64,000 nt of DNA from Streptomyces cinnabarinus (GCF_027270315.1 NZ_CP114413.1:7068001-7132000), one strand, 5' to 3'. Shown: positions 16,911 to 26,941, counted from the stretch's first letter. Made by a program: numbers and translations. Notes: a model not told the origin generated them from the sequence alone.

Positions 16911-17954
16911 TCAGCCGAACTGCTGCTCCAGGTCCTTGAGCTTGCGCTCCAGGGAGTCAAGACGCGGCAGGGCCATGGTGTCGTCCTCCGCGGTGAGATC
17001 GACAGTCACCGGGTCAGAACCTTTGCGTACGGGCTGAAGTGAGGGACGCGTACGTACGGGCAGCTGCTCCGGCGTCGATATGGCAGGCTCCGCGGTGACC
17101 CGGTCCGAGCCGCGCTCCACCGCCTGTATCTCGACCTGGCGGCCTCCGCCGCGGCCGACGAACCCGCGGTGACCGCGGCTGATCGCCCGCAGCTGGGCGC
17201 GCTCCACGCGATGCGCCTCGCGGCGCCGCATCCGCTGCTCGTCCTTCTTCAGCTTCTCCTCGCGCACTTCCTCGACCGCCTCGTCCAGGCTGCGCACGTT
17301 CTCCAGGAGCATCAGGGACCAGGCCCTGTAGGTCTCCCGGGGCGCCCGCAGCCAGCGGACGATGCGGATCTGCGGCAGCGGCCTCGGGACCAGGCCCTGC
17401 TCGCGCAGGGCGGCCCGGCGGGTCTGCTTCAGCGCCCGGTCGAAGAGCACCGCCGCGGACAGGGACATGCCGGCGAAGAAGTGCGGGGCGCCGTCGTGGC
17501 CGAGCCCCCTGGGCGCGTGCACCCAGTTGAACCAGGCCGCGGCGAACGCGAACGTCCATACGAGTATCCGGGAGCCGAGCGCCGCGTCACCGTGGCTCGC
17601 CTCGCGCACCGCGAGCACGGAGCAGAACATCGCGGCCCCGTCGAGGCCGAACGGGACCAGGTACTGCCAGCCGTTGGTGAGGCCGAGGTTCTGCTCGCCG
17701 AATCCGACCAGTCCGTGGAAGGAGAGCGCCGCCGCCACCGCGGCACAGCAGAACAGGAGCACATAGGAGACCGTGCCGTATACGGCCTCCTTGCGCCTGC
17801 GGCGCTCTTCGCTGCGCTCCCACGAGTCGTCGGCACTCGTGTCCTTCCCCGAGGAGCGCTTTCCGCGCGCGAGCACCGCCACCGCCGCCAGCGTGCCCAG
17901 GAGCAGTACGGCGCCGGGAAGCAGCCAGTTCAGCGATATGTCGGTAAGTCTCAT
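16911..17954 (-). CDS. DUF2637 membrane protein
   Basis: 347 aa. One N-terminal helix (WLLPGAVLLLGTLAAVAVLA), then four helices typical of DUF2637 (YVLLFCCAAVAAALSFHG; YLVPFGLDGAAMFCSVLAV; ILVWTFAFAAAWFNWVHA; APHFFAGMSLSAAVLFDRAL). A cytoplasmic C-terminal tail contains a charged coiled coil (LDEAVEEVREEKLKKDEQRM) and a second short one at the end (LDSLERKLKDLEQQF). The family is common in actinomycetes, including SpdB-like proteins of conjugative elements, but here no transfer genes are nearby. Role unknown. ATG at 17954 starts the first membrane helix. Confidence 0.8.
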   Translation of the reverse strand: MRLTDISLNWLLPGAVLLLGTLAAVAVLARGKRSSGKDTSADDSWERSEERRRRKEAVYGTVSYVLLFCCAAVAAALSFHGLVGFGEQNLGLTNGWQYLVPFGLDGAAMFCSVLAVREASHGDAALGSRILVWTFAFAAAWFNWVHAPRGLGHDGAPHFFAGMSLSAAVLFDRALKQTRRAALREQGLVPRPLPQIRIVRWLRAPRETYRAWSLMLLENVRSLDEAVEEVREEKLKKDEQRMRRREAHRVERAQLRAISRGHRGFVGRGGGRQVEIQAVERGSDRVTAEPAISTPEQLPVRTRPSLQPVRKGSDPVTVDLTAEDDTMALPRLDSLERKLKDLEQQFG

Positions 17955-18258
17955 CTGGGGTCCCTTGCATTGGGATAGGGCGTAACGCCCGCCATAGTGG
18001 CCCAATCCCTCCGGCCCTCAGGGGGTTTCGGGGCAAGAGGCCGCCAAGGAAGTGCAAGGGGATGCCCAGGGCGGCGTTCTGCTCGAACTGCCGCGTGAGG
18101 GGCGGGAGTTGAGTTCGAATAAGACTACCCGTACGGGTGGTTCCACGGAAAGTTCCCGCGACAAGTGAGGAAGTTGTGAAACCCCCGTAATCCTGCGACG
18201 GGTCGCGGGGAGTCGATCCTAGGGGAGCGCGCGGGGTGCTCAAGACCGCGCGCGTGGC
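17955..18258. other. 304-base intergenic region
   Basis: Upstream region of the minus-strand DUF2637 gene. It holds a small hairpin GGGCG-TAA-CGCCC (17978-17990) flanked by ATTGGG (17969) and CCCAAT (18001), a possible operator around the promoter, and the terminator at 18227-18253. No other gene seen. Confidence 0.4.
18227..18253 (-). terminator. Hairpin after the FhuF-like gene
   Basis: GCGCGCGG (18227-18234) pairs with CCGCGCGC (18246-18253), loop of 11 bases, just past the stop of the FhuF-like gene. Confidence 0.6.
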
Positions 18259-19107
18259 TCAACTCGCCGTCGCCAGAAGCTTGGTGACGCGTTCGGCGTC
18301 GCAGGTGCGCGGGCAGGTGGCGCAGGCGTCCTCGGGGCGCAGGGTGTAGAACATGCAGCAGCTCACCCGGTCCCGGGTGGGCAGCGACTCGCCGTTCGGG
18401 CCGGTCAGCACGCGGAACGCGGCGGAACCGGCGTACGGCTTGGTCGAGCCGGGCAGCAGCAGCTCCAGCTCGCGCGTGGCGCGTTCCTCCTCGCCGAGCA
18501 GATGGGCGACGTACCACAGGCTCTCGACGATCTCGTCGGTCGCCATGCCCCACAGGGCGCGGCCCCGGCGGCGCATCCGGGGGCCGAATCCGGCGAGGAC
18601 GGGTTCGAGGTGCTCGGCGACGGCCGCGCGGACCTCGGTGCGCAGGGCCTCCTCGTCGGGGACCACCCGGGCGCCGGGCAGGCTCGCTGCCGGGTCGCCG
18701 GGCAGACAGGCGAAGCCGGCGGTGGGGCGGACGGCGAGCCGGCCGATGGCGAGGCCGGGGGCGGTGCGGTCGTAGGAGACATGTGTCACGGGCAGGCGTG
18801 GGACGCGGCGGTGCAGGAACCAGGGGACGGTGATCAGCAGACAGGCGGGCCAGGCGTAGCGGTGGAGGCCGAAGGTGGCCGTGACGTCCGGGCGGGCGCG
18901 CTGCTCGTAGTCGCGCAGGATCTGGGCGTCGTCCCAGGCCAGGAAGGCGTCGAGCGGGCCCTCGGCGGCGGCGAGCTCGGCGGCGGAGACCCAGCCGGAG
19001 CCGGTGGGCATGGGGTCCGCGGAGCCCAGCTCGGTGACCCCGAGTGACGGGAGGACCTCGGTGAGCCGTATGTACGCGTCCGCGGTGGCCGAACGGGGCA
19101 CGGGCAT
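18259..19107 (-). CDS. FhuF-like siderophore-iron reductase, (2Fe-2S) protein
   Basis: 282 aa. The C-terminus carries CCMFYTLRPEDACATC, the CC-X10-C-X2-C signature of FhuF proteins, which hold a [2Fe-2S] cluster and reduce ferric siderophores in the cytoplasm to release iron. The N-terminal ~200 residues are the usual variable part. ATG at 19107 follows AGGAGACC. An iron box lies 27 bases upstream, so repression by DmdR/IdeR under iron-rich conditions is expected. No transporter is adjacent. Confidence 0.85.
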   Translation of the reverse strand: MPVPRSATADAYIRLTEVLPSLGVTELGSADPMPTGSGWVSAAELAAAEGPLDAFLAWDDAQILRDYEQRARPDVTATFGLHRYAWPACLLITVPWFLHRRVPRLPVTHVSYDRTAPGLAIGRLAVRPTAGFACLPGDPAASLPGARVVPDEEALRTEVRAAVAEHLEPVLAGFGPRMRRRGRALWGMATDEIVESLWYVAHLLGEEERATRELELLLPGSTKPYAGSAAFRVLTGPNGESLPTRDRVSCCMFYTLRPEDACATCPRTCDAERVTKLLATAS

Positions 19108-19133
19108 CCGGGTCTCCTGAAGTGATGCGGTTT

Positions 19134-19152
19134 TGAGGTAAGCCTTACCTTA
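19134..19152 (-). promoter_or_regulatory. Iron box (DmdR/IdeR type)
   Basis: TGAGGTAAGCCTTACCTTA matches the 19-base actinomycete iron-box pattern TTAGGTNAGNCTNACCTAA at all but two fixed positions. It sits directly upstream of the FhuF-like gene. Confidence 0.85.
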
Positions 19153-19263
19153 CCCAAGATCGCCTGGATTTGAACTGACGCCCGGTGCGCTTATGGTGCT
19201 TGACGGACAAGTAACAACCCGCCGTAATGACCCCAAGTACCGAAACGTCCCCAGGAGGAGCCC

Positions 19264-20055
19264 GTGAACCAGGGTGCGCAGGGCTCCACCGACGCACGGG
19301 CCGCCCGGATCGCGGGGCTTGCGCAGGTCAGGGGCGCGGCCCGGGTGCCGGTACAGCCCGCCGCCGCCGAGGTGGACCGGGTCCGCGGCGAGCACACCCA
19401 CAGCGAGGCGCCGATCCCGCGCCCCCGGGTGGCCGTGCAGCGGTCCTCGGTGCGCGGCCAGATCCTCGACGCGCTGCGCACCGCGCTGGTGGCCGGGGAG
19501 TTGACGCCCGGCGAGGTCTACTCGGCCCCCGTGCTCGGCGACCGCTTCGGCGTCTCCGCCACCCCGGTCCGCGAGGCCATGCAGCAACTGGCCCTCGAAG
19601 GCGCCGTGGAGGTCGTGCCGAACCGGGGCTTCCGGGTGGTGGTGCGGGGCGCGCGCGAACTGGCTGAGCTGGCCGAGGTGCGGGCCCTGATCGAGGTGCC
19701 GGTGATGCTCCGGCTGGCGCGCACGGTCCCGGCGGAGCGCTGGGCGGATCTGCGCCCCCTCGCCGAGGCGTCGGTACGGGCCGCCGCCGGCGGCTGCCGC
19801 GCGACCTACGCCGAGACCGACCGGACCTTCCACTCGGCGGTCCTGTCCCTCGCGGGCAACGAACAACTCGTCCACATCGCCGAGGACTTGCACCGCCGCT
19901 CCCAGTGGCCCCTGGTCGGCACCCCGCCCACCCGCGGCCGCGCCGACCTGATCGCCGACGCGGCCGAACACACGGCCCTGCTGGAGGCGTTGATCGCCCG
20001 GGACCTGGATGTCGTGCGGGCGCTGGTGGGGGAGCACTTCGCCGGGGCGTCCTGA
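19264..20055 (+). CDS. GntR-family regulator (FadR/FCD type)
   Basis: 263 aa. An N-terminal tail of ~60 residues precedes the winged HTH (QILDALRTALVAGELTPGEVY...LGDRFGVSATPVREAMQQLALEGAVEVVPNRGFRV). The C-terminal all-helical FCD domain has the metal/ligand residues spread in ETDRTFHSAVLSLAGN and EHTALLEALIARD. Ligand unknown; FCD regulators often bind small carboxylates. GTG at 19264 follows AGGAGGAG. Divergent from the FhuF-like gene and possibly sharing its upstream region. Confidence 0.88.
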   Translation: MNQGAQGSTDARAARIAGLAQVRGAARVPVQPAAAEVDRVRGEHTHSEAPIPRPRVAVQRSSVRGQILDALRTALVAGELTPGEVYSAPVLGDRFGVSATPVREAMQQLALEGAVEVVPNRGFRVVVRGARELAELAEVRALIEVPVMLRLARTVPAERWADLRPLAEASVRAAAGGCRATYAETDRTFHSAVLSLAGNEQLVHIAEDLHRRSQWPLVGTPPTRGRADLIADAAEHTALLEALIARDLDVVRALVGEHFAGAS

Positions 20056-20067
20056 CGCCCCCTCGGG

Positions 20068-20859
20068 TCAGGCCGTCGCCGCCCCCGTCGCCGGTGGCCC
20101 CTGGGTCGCCAAGTGGCGGGCCAGCCACGTCGGTACACCGCCCAGAAGGCGGAACAGCCGACGCGCCTCCTCGCGGAGCCGGGAGGCCTCCGGTTCCGGC
20201 TCGGTGTCCGCCAGGGAGGCCAGCGCCGGCGCCGTGCCGACCAGGTAGCCCAACTCCTCGCGGATCCGCAGGGACTCGGCGAAGCCGTGCCGCGCCTCCG
20301 CCAACTCGCCTTCCCGCAGGGCCAGTCCGGCCAGGTGACGCCAGGTGAAGGAGAGCAGCAGGGGATCCGCGTGCGCCGTCGCCGCCGCGTGCGCCCGGCG
20401 GTAGGCCGCCCGCGCCGCCTGCGGGGAGTGCGACAGGTTCTCCGCCAGCAGCCCCCGCCGGTAGTCCAGCAGCGCCCGCCCCGACGCCCCCGGCGGGATC
20501 AGCGCCGCCGCCCGGCCCAGCGCCGCCCGCGCCTCGTCGGCCCGGTCCCGGACCGTGTGCAGCGTGGCCGCGTAGGCAAGTTGCCCTCGTTCACAAGCGG
20601 CCGCGCCGCGCTCCTCGTCGCTGTGCGCCACGGCCTCCGCCGTACGCAGCGCGTCCTCCGCGTCCTCCCAGCCCTGCTCGGTGTACAGGCACCGTTCCAC
20701 CAGCAGCGAGGCCCGCTGGAGGGAGGCCGCCGGGGTGTCCGGACGTAGCAGCGCCGCCGCGTCGGCCCAGCACGCGCGTGAGCGCAGCCGCCATACCGCG
20801 GTCTGGAGTGGATCGTCACCGGCGGTCGTTCCGTAACCAGACATGGCGGAATGCGCCAC
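20068..20859 (-). CDS. TPR-like helical repeat protein
   Basis: 263 aa, Ala/Leu/Arg-rich, with helix pairs typical of tetratricopeptide repeats (e.g. AEDALRTAEAVAHSDEERGAAACERGQLAY; WRHLAGLALREGELAEARHGFAES). No catalytic or membrane part. Probably a scaffold or regulator; no partner evident. GTG at 20859 was chosen for GGGAGGG just upstream; an ATG 45 bases further out is possible. Converges on the GntR gene with a gap of 12 bases. Confidence 0.75.
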   Translation of the reverse strand: MAHSAMSGYGTTAGDDPLQTAVWRLRSRACWADAAALLRPDTPAASLQRASLLVERCLYTEQGWEDAEDALRTAEAVAHSDEERGAAACERGQLAYAATLHTVRDRADEARAALGRAAALIPPGASGRALLDYRRGLLAENLSHSPQAARAAYRRAHAAATAHADPLLLSFTWRHLAGLALREGELAEARHGFAESLRIREELGYLVGTAPALASLADTEPEPEASRLREEARRLFRLLGGVPTWLARHLATQGPPATGAATA

Positions 20860-20905
20860 GTTGCCCTCCCCGAGCACGCCATTGAGCTTTGGTGGTGGGC
20901 GCATT

Positions 20906-20928
20906 CCAGCATCTGTTGACCATGCTGG
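20906..20928. promoter_or_regulatory. Perfect 7-bp inverted repeat upstream of the TPR gene
   Basis: CCAGCAT-9 bases-ATGCTGG lies 47-69 bases before the GTG of the TPR gene, in the region between it and the end of pucR. Candidate operator for an unknown regulator. Confidence 0.4.
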
Positions 20929-21004
20929 CCAAGGGGGTAGGTGAAGGATTTCACAAAGTCATGGGACAGCCACTAACCTCGGGGCCCGCCCGGATGACCT
21001 CGGT

Positions 21005-22678
21005 TCAACTCATCCGCAACGCCAGGAAGAAATCCAGCTTGTCCTCAAGACGGGACAGGTCCCGGCTCGTCAACTGCTCGATTCTCCCCACCCGGTAGCG
21101 CAGCGTGTTGACGTGGAGGTGGAGCCGGGTCGCACAGCGCGTCCAGGAACCGTCGCAGTCCAGGAACGCCTCCAGGGTCGGGATCAACTCGGCACGGTGA
21201 CGCCGGTCGTAGTCCCGCAGCGGGTCCAGCAGCCGCGCGGTGAAGGCGCGCCGCACGTCGTCGGGGACGAAGGGCAGCAGCAGTACGTGCGAGGCCAGTT
21301 CCTGGTGGCCCGCCGCGCACACCCGCCCGGGACGCGCCGCCGCCACCCGGCGGGCGTGCCGCGCCTCCTCCAGCGCCCCGCGCAGCCCCTCCGCCGAGTG
21401 AACGGCCGCGCTGACGCCGAGGGTGACCCGGCCGTCGTCGTCGAGACCGGCCGAGAGCGGGTCCCGGACCGACTCCAGGAGCAGATCGGCGAGGATGCCC
21501 TCCTCCGAGCCGTCGTGCTCGGCGGAGACCGCGGGCAGCGGGACCAGCGCGATGGCCTCGTCGCCGGTGTGCGCCACGGCGATGCGGTCCGAGGGCTCCG
21601 GGCCGGTGGTCAGCGGGTCGACCAGGATCTCCTCCAGCAGCGACTGCGCCACCGGACCGCCCTCCACCTCCCCGCCGTCCCACTCCACCCGGGCCACCAC
21701 GACCTGCCAGTGCGGGGCCGCTCCCAGGCCCGGCAGCAGCACCGGGGCGGCCACCCTGAGACGGGCGGCGATCTCGGCGGGCGCGGCGCCCGTCTGGACC
21801 AGCTCCAGCACCTCCTGGGCGAGCCGGCGGCGCACCGTGCGGGCCGCGTCCCGGCGGTCCCGCTCGACCGCGATCAGCTGGGTGACGCCCTGCAGCAGGT
21901 CGAGCCGCTCCTCGGGCCAGTCCCCGGCGTCCGCCTCCACCGCCAGCAGCCAGTCCGACAGCACCGTCTCGCGCACATCCCGCGCGGCCTGCGGGGAGCG
22001 GCCGGTGCTGCGGATGGGGAACAGGGAGTACGGCGTCGAGCCGAGCACCATCCGGTGCGGTCCGCGCCGGCCCGTGCGGGCGGCGGCCAGGTGCTCGGCG
22101 GCGAGCTTGGCGCACAGGTCGGCGGGGAGCGCCGGGCCGCCCACCTTCGAGCCCGCGATCAGCCGTCCGGTGGGGGAGAGCACCCAGGCCCGCAGGTCCA
22201 GGTCGGAGCCGAGCAGGTCCAGGACCACGTCCGGGCCGCCGCCCGCCGGGCCCGAGGTCATCATGCGGCGGTGCCGGTCCACGACCGCCGCGAGGTCCCC
22301 GGCGCGCTCGCCGGAGACCTGCCGTACGACATGCTCGGTGATCGAGGCGAAGGCCACCGACTCGTGCACCGCGAACAGCGGCAGCCGGTGCTGGGCGCAG
22401 GCCGCCACCAGGTCCTCGGGGACATCGCCCAGCTCGGCCTCGCCGGCCGCCAGGGCGGCCACCCCGGCCTGCGCCAGGATCCGGACGAACGGCTCGGAGT
22501 CCGCCGAGTCGCGGCGCCAGGCGAGGCCCGTGAGCACCAGCTCGCCGCCCGCCAGATAGCGGCTGGGGTCCCGCAGGTCCGTGGTCATCACGCCCCGGAC
22601 GGTGCGGTCCAGTTCCTCTTCGCCGCCGAGCAGCTTGAGGCCCAGCGCGTCCGTGTCCAGCAGTGCGCGCAGCCGCAT
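21005..22678 (-). CDS. PucR-family purine-catabolism regulator
   Basis: 557 aa. The N-terminal PucR domain (LGLKLLGGEEELDRTVRGVMTTDLRDPSRYLAGGELVLTGL) probably binds a purine-pathway metabolite, a middle GAF/GGDEF-like part follows, and a C-terminal HTH_30 closes the protein (WTRCATRLHLHVNTLRYRVGRIEQL). It is divergent from the xanthine dehydrogenase operon, so it most likely controls that operon in response to purines. ATG at 22678 begins the conserved N-terminal domain; the frame is open further upstream but without a good ribosome-binding site. Confidence 0.88.
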   Translation of the reverse strand: MRLRALLDTDALGLKLLGGEEELDRTVRGVMTTDLRDPSRYLAGGELVLTGLAWRRDSADSEPFVRILAQAGVAALAAGEAELGDVPEDLVAACAQHRLPLFAVHESVAFASITEHVVRQVSGERAGDLAAVVDRHRRMMTSGPAGGGPDVVLDLLGSDLDLRAWVLSPTGRLIAGSKVGGPALPADLCAKLAAEHLAAARTGRRGPHRMVLGSTPYSLFPIRSTGRSPQAARDVRETVLSDWLLAVEADAGDWPEERLDLLQGVTQLIAVERDRRDAARTVRRRLAQEVLELVQTGAAPAEIAARLRVAAPVLLPGLGAAPHWQVVVARVEWDGGEVEGGPVAQSLLEEILVDPLTTGPEPSDRIAVAHTGDEAIALVPLPAVSAEHDGSEEGILADLLLESVRDPLSAGLDDDGRVTLGVSAAVHSAEGLRGALEEARHARRVAAARPGRVCAAGHQELASHVLLLPFVPDDVRRAFTARLLDPLRDYDRRHRAELIPTLEAFLDCDGSWTRCATRLHLHVNTLRYRVGRIEQLTSRDLSRLEDKLDFFLALRMS

Positions 22679-23053
22679 TTCGTCGCCGCCGTTCTTTGTC
22701 TCGAAATCTACGATGGATCTAGGTATGGGTGAGGTCCGGGGCCCGTCCGGCGGACCGGTGAGCGCCGCTCGCCGTCCCGTGGCTCGCGTTTCGGCTGTGT
22801 CCCAGGTCACGTGGTGTGCGTCGCACGTTTCCAGAGGAAAACCAGGAGGTTACTGATGCCCTCCGTTCATACGAATCTACAAGATGACCAGCCTGGCCAG
22901 CCAACTCCTTCATGGTTTCCGTGACTGACCCCGGTGGAGCACAGCGCTGTGTACTGACCTCACTCCGCGTTAACAGCACATGAACGAGCCTGGCCCGCCG
23001 CACACGGATTGGCTCAATCTGCACGACTCACGAGACGAAGAAGAGAGCCGGTC
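22679..23053. promoter_or_regulatory. Divergent control region between pucR and xdh genes
   Basis: 375 bases holding the promoters of pucR (minus) and xdh (plus). The word AATCTAC occurs twice in the same orientation, at 22705-22711 (AATCTACGATGG) and 22874-22880 (AATCTACAAGATG), each followed by GATG. These are candidate PucR sites. A 22-codon ORF (22856-22924) lies inside. Confidence 0.45.
22856..22924 (+). CDS. 22-aa leader-like ORF before the xdh operon
   Basis: ATG to TGA encoding MPSVHTNLQDDQPGQPTPSW followed by FP. It has one of the best ribosome-binding sites in the region (CCAGGAGGTT, ATG 5 bases later) and ends 129 bases before the first xdh gene. Could be a regulatory leader peptide; could also be chance. 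Confidence 0.4.
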   Translation: MPSVHTNLQDDQPGQPTPSWFP

Positions 23054-23943
23054 ATGGACTTCCTTCGCCCCGCCAGCTGGGAGGAGGCGCTCGCCGCAAA
23101 GGCCGAGCACCCCACCGCTGTGCCGATTGCGGGTGGCACCGATGTGATGGTCGAGATCAACTTCGACCACCGCCGGCCCGAGTACCTCCTGGACCTCAAC
23201 CGCGTCGGCGACCTCTACGAGTGGGAGGTCGGCGAGGAGAGCGTCCGGCTCGGCGCCTCCGTGCCCTACACGAGCATCATGGAGAACCTCCGCGCCGAGT
23301 TGCCGGGTCTCGCCCTCGCCTCGCACACGGTCGCCTCCCCGCAGATCCGTAACCGCGGCGGCGTCGGCGGCAACCTCGGCACCGCCTCCCCGGCCGGCGA
23401 CGCCCACCCCGCCCTGCTGGCGGCCGGCGCCGAGGTCGAGGTCGAGTCGGTGCGCGGCAGCCGCCGTATCCCGATCGATGAGTTCTACACCGGCGTGAAG
23501 CGCAACGCGCTGGCGCCCGACGAGCTGATCCGCGCCGTGCACATCGCCAAGGCGGACGGGCCCCAGCAGTACTCCAAGGTGGGCACCCGCAACGCCATGG
23601 TGATCGCGGTGTGCGCCTTCGGGCTCGCCCTGCACCCGGACACCCGGACCGTGCGCACCGGCATCGGCTCCGCCGCGCCCACCCCCGTACGGGCCAAGGC
23701 CGCCGAGGAATTCCTGAACGCGGCGCTCGAAGAGGGCGGCTTCTGGGACAACGGCAAGATCATCACCCCGTCGGTCGCCAAGCAGTTCGCGGACCTGTGC
23801 GCCGCCGCCTGCAACCCGATCGACGACGTCCGGGGCACCGCGAGCTATCGCCGCCACGCGGTCGGCGTCATGGCCCGCCGCACGCTGACCTGGACCTGGG
23901 AGTCCTACCGCGGCACCGCCGCTCACACGGAGGGAGTCGCCTG

Positions 23944-23944
<1 letters not shown>
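23054..23944 (+). CDS. Xanthine dehydrogenase, FAD-binding subunit
   Basis: 296 aa. Molybdenum-hydroxylase FAD subunit (CoxM/XdhB type), with the two FAD-pyrophosphate motifs: IAGGTDVMVEINF near residue 30 and RNRGGVGGNLGTASPAGD near 105. It passes electrons from the [2Fe-2S] subunit to NAD+. First gene of a three-subunit operon; its TGA overlaps the ATG of the next gene (ATGA). Confidence 0.92.
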
Positions 23945-24528
<584 letters not shown>

Positions 24529-24533
24529 GCCTG

Positions 24534-26918
24534 ATGCCCACCAACGGCGCTCCCACCAAAATCACCCAGGGTTCCCAGACCAAGGGCGGCATCGGCGAGT
24601 CCACGCTCCGCCCGGACGGCACCCTCAAGGTCACCGGCGAGTTCGCGTACTCCTCCGACATGTGGCACGAGGACATGCTCTGGGGCCAGATCCTGCGCTC
24701 CACCGTCGCCCACGCCGAGATCGTGTCCATCGACACGAGCGAGGCGCTGAAGACCGCCGGCGTCTACGCGGTCATGACCTACGACGACCTGCCGGCCGCG
24801 ATGAAGAACTACGGCCTGGAGATCCAGGACACCCCGGTCCTCGCGCACGGCAAGGTACGCCACCACGGCGAGCCGGTCGCGATCGTCGCCGCCGACCACC
24901 CGGAGACCGCCCGCCGCGCGGCCGCCAAGATCAAGGTCGAGTACCGCGAACTGCCCGTCATCACCGACGAGGCCTCCGCGACCGCCCCCGACGCGATCCT
25001 CGTCCACGAGGGCCGCGACGACCACCACATCGGCCACGTCCCGCACCCGAACATCGTGCACCGCCAGCCGATCGTCCGCGGCAACGCCGAAGAGGCCGCC
25101 AGGAAGGCCGACTTCGTCGTCAGCGGCGAGTACACCTTCGGCATGCAGGACCAGGCCTTCCTCGGCCCCGAGTCCGGCCTCGCGGTGCCCGAGGAGGACG
25201 GCGGCGTCCACCTCTACATCGCCACCCAGTGGCTGCACAGCGACCTCAAGCAGATCGCCCCCGTCCTCGGCCTGCCCGAGAGCAAGGTCCGGATGACGCT
25301 GGCCGGTGTCGGCGGTGCCTTCGGCGGTCGCGAGGACATCTCGATGCAGATCCACGCCTGTCTGCTGGCGCTGCGCACCGGCAAGCCGGTCAAGATCGTC
25401 TACAACCGCTTCGAGTCCTTCTTCGGGCACGTCCACCGCCACCCCGCCAAGCTCTACTACGAGCACGGCGCCACGCGCGACGGCAAGCTGACCCACATGA
25501 AGTGCCGGATCGTCCTGGACGGCGGCGCCTACGCCTCCGCCTCCCCGGCCGTCGTCGGCAACGCCTCGTCCCTGTCGGTCGGCCCGTACGTCATCGACGA
25601 CGTCGACATCGAGGCCATCGCCCTCTACACCAACAACCCGCCCTGCGGCGCCATGCGCGGCTTCGGCGCGGTCCAGGCGTGCTTCGCCTACGAGGCGCAG
25701 ATGGACAAGCTCGCCGACGCGGTGGGCATGGACCGGGTGGAGTTCCGGCAGCTCAACGCCATGGAGCAGGGCACGATCATGCCGACCGGGCAGCCGGTCG
25801 ACTCCCCGGCCCCGGTCGCCGAACTGCTGCGCCGCGTCAAGGCGATGCCGCTGCCGCCGGAGCGCCAGTGGGAGTCCAGCGAGGGCTCCGACGTACGACA
25901 GCTGCCCGGCGGTCTGTCCAACACCACGCACGGCGAGGGCGTCGTGCGCGGGGTCGGCTACGCGGTCGGCATCAAGAACGTCGGCTTCTCCGAGGGCTTC
26001 GACGACTACTCCACCGCCAAGGTGCGCATGGAGGTCATCGCCGGTGAGCCCGTCGCCACCGTGCACACCGCCATGGCGGAGGTCGGCCAGGGCGGCGTCA
26101 CCGTGCACGCGCAGATCGCCCGCACCGAGCTGGGCGTCACCCAGGTGACGATCCACCCGGCCGACACCCAGGTGGGCTCGGCGGGTTCGACCTCGGCCTC
26201 CCGGCAGACGTACGTCACCGGTGGCGCCGTCAAGAACTCCTGCGAGCTGGTCCGCGAGAAGGTCCTGGAGATCGGGCGCCGCAAGTTCGGCTCCTACCAC
26301 CCCGCCTGGGCCACCGCCGAGCTGCTCCTGGAGGGCGGCAAGGTCGTGACCGACGGCGGTGAGGTCCTCGGGGACCTGGTCGACGTGCTGGAGGGCGAGA
26401 CCGTCGAGGTCGAGGCCGAGTGGCGGCACCGTCCGACCGAGCCCTTCGATCTGCGCACCGGCCAGGGCAACGGCCACGTCCAGTACTCCTTCGCCGCGCA
26501 CCGCGCCGTCGTCGAGGTGGACACCGAGCTCGGCCTGGTCAAGGTCATCGAGCTGGCCTGCGCCCAGGACGTCGGCAAGGCGCTCAACCCGCTGTCCGTC
26601 CTCGGCCAGATCCAGGGCGGCACCCTCCAGGGCATGGGCATCGCGGTGATGGAGGAGATCATCGTCGACCCCAAGACCGCGAAGGTCAGGAACCCCTCCT
26701 TCACGGACTATCTGCTCCCCACGATTCTCGACACGCCGATCATCCCGGTCGATGTGCTCGAACTCGCCGACGACCACGCGCCGTACGGGCTGCGTGGCAT
26801 CGGCGAAGCCCCCACCCTGTCCTCGACTCCGGCCGTGCTCGCGGCGATCCGCAACGCCACGGGACTGGAGCTGGACAGGACGCCGGTACGGCCCGAACAC
26901 CTCACGGGTACGGCGTAA
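24534..26918 (+). CDS. Xanthine dehydrogenase, molybdopterin-binding subunit
   Basis: 794 aa. Large catalytic subunit that oxidises hypoxanthine and xanthine at the molybdenum centre. Motifs: VGGAFGGRED (cofactor loop), CGAMRGFGAVQ with the active-site Arg, EVGQGGVTVHAQIA, and GLRGIGEAPTLSSTPAVLAAIRNATG with the catalytic Glu near the end. Starts 5 bases after the previous stop and is co-transcribed with it. Aldehyde or nicotinate oxidoreductases share the fold, but PucR, a purine permease and XdhC around it favour xanthine. Confidence 0.9.
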   Translation: MPTNGAPTKITQGSQTKGGIGESTLRPDGTLKVTGEFAYSSDMWHEDMLWGQILRSTVAHAEIVSIDTSEALKTAGVYAVMTYDDLPAAMKNYGLEIQDTPVLAHGKVRHHGEPVAIVAADHPETARRAAAKIKVEYRELPVITDEASATAPDAILVHEGRDDHHIGHVPHPNIVHRQPIVRGNAEEAARKADFVVSGEYTFGMQDQAFLGPESGLAVPEEDGGVHLYIATQWLHSDLKQIAPVLGLPESKVRMTLAGVGGAFGGREDISMQIHACLLALRTGKPVKIVYNRFESFFGHVHRHPAKLYYEHGATRDGKLTHMKCRIVLDGGAYASASPAVVGNASSLSVGPYVIDDVDIEAIALYTNNPPCGAMRGFGAVQACFAYEAQMDKLADAVGMDRVEFRQLNAMEQGTIMPTGQPVDSPAPVAELLRRVKAMPLPPERQWESSEGSDVRQLPGGLSNTTHGEGVVRGVGYAVGIKNVGFSEGFDDYSTAKVRMEVIAGEPVATVHTAMAEVGQGGVTVHAQIARTELGVTQVTIHPADTQVGSAGSTSASRQTYVTGGAVKNSCELVREKVLEIGRRKFGSYHPAWATAELLLEGGKVVTDGGEVLGDLVDVLEGETVEVEAEWRHRPTEPFDLRTGQGNGHVQYSFAAHRAVVEVDTELGLVKVIELACAQDVGKALNPLSVLGQIQGGTLQGMGIAVMEEIIVDPKTAKVRNPSFTDYLLPTILDTPIIPVDVLELADDHAPYGLRGIGEAPTLSSTPAVLAAIRNATGLELDRTPVRPEHLTGTA

Positions 26919-26920
26919 GG

Positions 26921-26941
26921 GGCCTGTCGCCACGACAGGTC
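26921..26941 (+). terminator. Small hairpin after the xdh operon
   Basis: CCTGTCG-CCA-CGACAGG (26923-26939), 7-base stem and 3-base loop, right after the stop. May reduce read-through into the permease gene. Confidence 0.55.

Noticed and set aside
19193..19267. A 24-codon ORF ending in the GntR start codon (shared GTGA)
   Set aside because: No ribosome-binding site before its ATG; the overlap is likely chance, though it lies in the promoter region.
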